From positions 1 to 8,333 of the forward strand of contig QMMZ01000061.1 of the NCBI GenBank assembly GCA_003647525.1: 8,333 nt of DNA. The letters run 5' to 3'. Every line of letters begins with the position of its first letter. The first letter of the stretch is position 1. The notes beneath the pieces were generated by a model. That model saw only the letters and a program-made list of their open reading frames with translations, was not told the origin of the DNA and ran no database searches. Shown here piece after piece: positions 6,713 through 8,333 of the stretch. Origin of the DNA: Deltaproteobacteria bacterium. GTDB taxonomy: Bacteria > Desulfobacterota > Desulfobacteria > Desulfobacterales > ETH-SRB1. A program made the position numbers and the translations under genes.

Positions 6713-7159
6713 TTATTCTTTAAAAGCCTGAAACAGTTGCTCTATATCAGAGCTGTTATTCACATCAATACACAATTTTGTCGACTTGTTCTGGTTCACT
6801 AATCCAGCAATTTCTAAGGAATTATAGACTTCTATTTTAAGGCTGCGAGCTTTATTTTGATCAAAGTATACCAGCATAATACCCTCTTCAATGGAAGATG
6901 CTATTCTTACAGGCAAACAGAAATACTCTTTGAAAATTTCTTTGGCTAAAGAAAGTGCATTTTTTCTGCATTGTTGAGACGATCTCTGGATGCCCTTTAT
7001 TTCCCACTCATCAAGAAAAGGTGCACTGTCAAGCATCTGATCAAGATGTTTAGCAACCGCACTATCTTTCTTCCCGGCCTTTTGGTGCAAGAGATTGGTG
7101 TATTCCGGTAGCTCCTGTAGCGGTATGATCTTGTTATTGTCAATAAGGACATAATCCAT
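6713..7159 (-). CDS. Operon gene C: protein of unknown function (148 aa)
   Basis: Third gene of the operon. ATG 7159 is the only standard start: the upstream in-frame codons are GGT and the stop TAA. An AAGG lies only 1 nt from the ATG, too close for normal use, so initiation probably depends on ribosomes finishing gene B, which overlaps by 20 nt. The product is soluble, with a polar helical N-terminal half (LPEYTNLLHQKAGKK near 17-31, DEWEIKGIQRSSQQCRKNA at 50-68). A beta-rich segment follows: PVRIASSIEEGIMLVYFD (83-100) and then KIEVYNSLEIAGLV (108-121). From memory, a 'GGI.LEW ... L.IE....GEI' strand pattern like this appears in uncharacterised proteins beside genes like A and D. No catalytic motif is visible. 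Confidence 0.78.
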   Translation of the reverse strand: MDYVLIDNNKIIPLQELPEYTNLLHQKAGKKDSAVAKHLDQMLDSAPFLDEWEIKGIQRSSQQCRKNALSLAKEIFKEYFCLPVRIASSIEEGIMLVYFDQNKARSLKIEVYNSLEIAGLVNQNKSTKLCIDVNNSSDIEQLFQAFKE

Positions 7160-7274
7160 ACCTTACAGCGTCAACTTGAGAAAACAGGGTCTTTTCCGCT
7201 GGTTCTATGAAGATTTTAGCTTTAACCCAATCATTACCGCTTGGATATTCGGGAGTACTTTCAGGAGACGTCAT
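7140..7274 (-). CDS. Operon gene B: small ORF (44 aa) between A and C
   Basis: ATG 7274 follows the gene A stop by 2 nt (TAA-TA-ATG) and is preceded by AGAGGA at normal spacing. The frame ends at TGA 7140-7142, inside gene C (20-nt overlap). The 44-residue product begins MTSPESTPEYPSGNDWVKAK and ends RYGLCPY; it is polar, with no signal peptide or membrane segment. The tight spacing on both sides argues that it is translated, at least to couple A to C. An alternative is a frameshifted 5' part of C, but C has a TAA in its own frame directly upstream of its ATG. No family is recognised. Confidence 0.55.
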   Translation of the reverse strand: MTSPESTPEYPSGNDWVKAKIFIEPAEKTLFSQVDAVRYGLCPY

Positions 7275-7276
7275 TA

Positions 7277-7924
7277 TTAGTCCTCTTTGATCATCGCATC
7301 TTTTACTTTTTCAGCTATGGTATAGCTTTCAGAAAAAGAAGCTAAAACCTGGTTCACTTCTTCTGGTGGTTTATTTTTAAGATTATAATGAAAATTAAAA
7401 TTTAGTCTGCGTGTGCCATCCTCAGCATTGTCGAACGTCAGATTGAGAGTATATCCTTTGTCGGTAAAATTAAAACTATAACTCAGTTTAGAAGCCATGT
7501 CAGGCCCAAGCATAGCACTCAACTCGTCAGGCAAATTATCTTTTACAGTTTCATCTAAAACTGTGTGAGATGAAATGAAAACTTCTTCCGCATCCAGGAT
7601 AAATGCAAAATTGTGACCTACGCCTGTAATTGGAGTATGCTGTAGCTGACTATAGATTTCTTCACTGATCTTTGAAATTTTTTTAAAAATCTCAGGATCA
7701 TCTCTTCTAGGCTCAATTGTAAGCGATTCCTGAGATGGCTTTATAAAAAAATCCTCAAAAACCACCCTGACATGAAATGGAAAGACCATCATTTCAAGAG
7801 TAGGCTTGGATGACGGTTCTGACAAAGACGGAACATGCTTTACGAGCCAGTCTGGATGCAGGATCGCTTGATTCCATGCACCCCTGATAAGGATGTTGGT
7901 ACCTTCTAAAAATAAGCTGCTAAT
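7277..7924 (-). CDS. Operon gene A: conserved-looking protein of unknown function (~215 aa), ATT start proposed
   Basis: First gene of the operon. A longer frame could open at TTG 7954, but that codon has no Shine-Dalgarno site and lies at the expected transcription start. Instead, GGGAGG (7931-7936) sits 6 nt before an in-frame ATT at 7922-7924, proposed here as the start. Numbered from that ATT, the soluble product has GAWNQAILHPDWL (15-27), a beta-rich region VVFEDFFIKPSQESLTIEP (54-72), a helical stretch to 94, the striking QLQHTPITGVGHNFAFIL (93-110), and alternating beta-strand-like sequence (149-181). It ends in a helical, charged tail. From memory, a 'WN..I..P.W ... HTP[IV]..VG.NF' pattern recurs in uncharacterised bacterial proteins; I cannot assign a named domain or activity. 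The stop is followed within 2 nt by gene B. Confidence 0.8.
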   Translation of the reverse strand: MSSLFLEGTNILIRGAWNQAILHPDWLVKHVPSLSEPSSKPTLEMMVFPFHVRVVFEDFFIKPSQESLTIEPRRDDPEIFKKISKISEEIYSQLQHTPITGVGHNFAFILDAEEVFISSHTVLDETVKDNLPDELSAMLGPDMASKLSYSFNFTDKGYTLNLTFDNAEDGTRRLNFNFHYNLKNKPPEEVNQVLASFSESYTIAEKVKDAMIKED

Positions 7925-7930
7925 GGCGAG

Positions 7931-7936
7931 CCTCCC
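7931..7936 (-). promoter_or_regulatory. Shine-Dalgarno site deciding the gene A start
   Basis: GGGAGG on the minus strand is 6 nt upstream of ATT 7924-7922. No ATG, GTG or TTG lies at a workable distance downstream, which points to a non-canonical ATT start. Confidence 0.65.
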
Positions 7937-7958
7937 TTTACTTAATAGAAACAAAAAT

Positions 7959-7987
7959 TCTATATTTGTACACTGTTATATTATCAA
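7959..7987 (-). promoter_or_regulatory. Sigma-70-type promoter of the A-D operon
   Basis: Minus strand: -35 TTGATA (7982-7987), 17-nt spacer, -10 TATAGA (7959-7964), predicting transcription from about 7952. This gives a short leader containing the GGGAGG site and makes TTG 7954 unusable as a start. Confidence 0.55.
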
Positions 7988-7988
7988 C

Positions 7989-8153
7989 TTACAAATGCAG
8001 AATTAAATACATTAGACCATGAATATTTGTCAACCGGTAAAAAAAATTGTGGAGGGGCTTCATCTGCCGGCTTCTGCCGCTTAGTGCCTTCTCGTCCGGT
8101 AAATCACCTCGCAGAATTACACATGCATGTTCCCACTCGTGGATTTCATACAT
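7989..8153 (-). pseudogene. Unidentified coding-like fragment (54 codons from ATG 8153)
   Basis: The minus-strand frame from ATG 8153 to TAA 7989-7991 encodes MYEIHEWEHACVILRGDLPD and then a less protein-like tail. The same frame stays open upstream to about 8208, adding residues NFEHRAPVHTKE, but offers no better start and no Shine-Dalgarno site. The first part looks like genuine protein sequence. The second part begins in a GC-richer patch (GCCGGCTTCTGCCGC near 8073-8087), as if an unrelated sequence had replaced the rest of the gene. The operon promoters lie at its end. I read it as the remnant of a truncated gene and do not recognise the family. Confidence 0.35.
8004..8033 (-). promoter_or_regulatory. 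Second possible promoter upstream of the A-D operon
   Basis: Minus strand: consensus -35 TTGACA (8028-8033), 18-nt spacer, weak -10 TATTTA (8004-8009). It could be an additional upstream promoter. Confidence 0.35.
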
Positions 8154-8234
8154 TTCTTTTGTATGTACGGGGGCTCTATGTTCAAAATTTTTATTATTCA
8201 GACGAATTGATGTCTATATTCACCCTTTTTAGCC

Positions 8235-8333
8235 TGAGAAGATGTGGTGTCTCTGGTCGCCCAATCGCGGTGCTGACCGGCATCGTTGGCCTTACAAGCA
8301 AGCGTAGCTTGATTGTAAGGTTCACGGTGTCCG
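8235..8333. repeat. GC-richer tract with a strong hairpin cut by the right edge
   Basis: Arms 8290-8303 and 8307-8320 (CCTTACAAGCAAGC and its near reverse complement) pair at 13 of 14 positions around a GTA loop. Partial pairing continues outward (CGGCATCGT with ACGGTGTCCG), so the palindrome may extend past the window. The tract is visibly richer in G+C than the neighbouring 8110-8234. It could be part of another dispersed palindromic element. Short frames cross it on both strands without a recognisable product. Confidence 0.5.

Noticed and set aside
8047..8232. 61-codon plus-strand frame near the right edge
   Set aside because: No ribosome binding site and unconvincing composition; the opposite strand carries the more protein-like fragment.
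8290..8320. Integron attC site or group II intron structure
   Set aside because: The AAC/GTT core boxes of attC are absent and no intron domain V sequence is visible; only a hairpin can be supported.

Overview
The window reads like a chromosomal segment of a Desulfobacterota (deltaproteobacterial) anaerobe, probably a Desulfobacterales-type sulfate reducer. The hints are a pyrophosphate-dependent phosphofructokinase, a small tetraheme c-type cytochrome, moderately AT-rich DNA, and intergenic spaces filled with long palindromic repeats. This assignment is inference; nothing here is diagnostic of a genus.

Left half (1-4921), core metabolism. A long pfp gene for PPi:fructose-6-phosphate phosphotransferase runs rightward from beyond the left edge to 1922. 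It meets, 10 bp away, a leftward block read in the order tkt (transketolase) - 161-bp palindrome - GDT1/TMEM165-family transporter - periplasmic tetraheme cytochrome c. pfp and tkt serve glycolysis/gluconeogenesis and the non-oxidative pentose phosphate pathway. The transporter and cytochrome are 19 bp apart and probably co-transcribed.

Middle (4922-6248), gene-poor and repeat-rich. A 181-bp nested palindrome lies just upstream of tkt and shares a conserved ~41-44 bp core with the palindrome at the other end of tkt, although their outer arms differ. Next come an inverted CACGAAG/CACAAAG repeat cluster, a possible 36-residue secreted peptide, a 106-bp MITE-like element with 27-bp terminal inverted repeats, and a coding-like tract interrupted by stops.

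Right half (6249-7954), a compact leftward operon of four unrecognised genes (A 7277-7924, B 7140-7274, C 6713-7159, D 6249-6710). Spacings are +2, -20 and +2 nt, which implies a single mRNA and translational coupling. Gene A appears to start at an ATT codon, 6 nt from a strong GGGAGG site and just downstream of a good sigma-70-type promoter. None of the four has a recognisable enzyme motif. From memory, segments of A, C and D resemble conserved but uncharacterised families, so this operon is the best candidate for an undescribed system.

Right edge (7955-8333): the operon promoters, a short coding-like fragment of unknown origin, and a GC-richer tract ending in a strong hairpin cut by the window edge.
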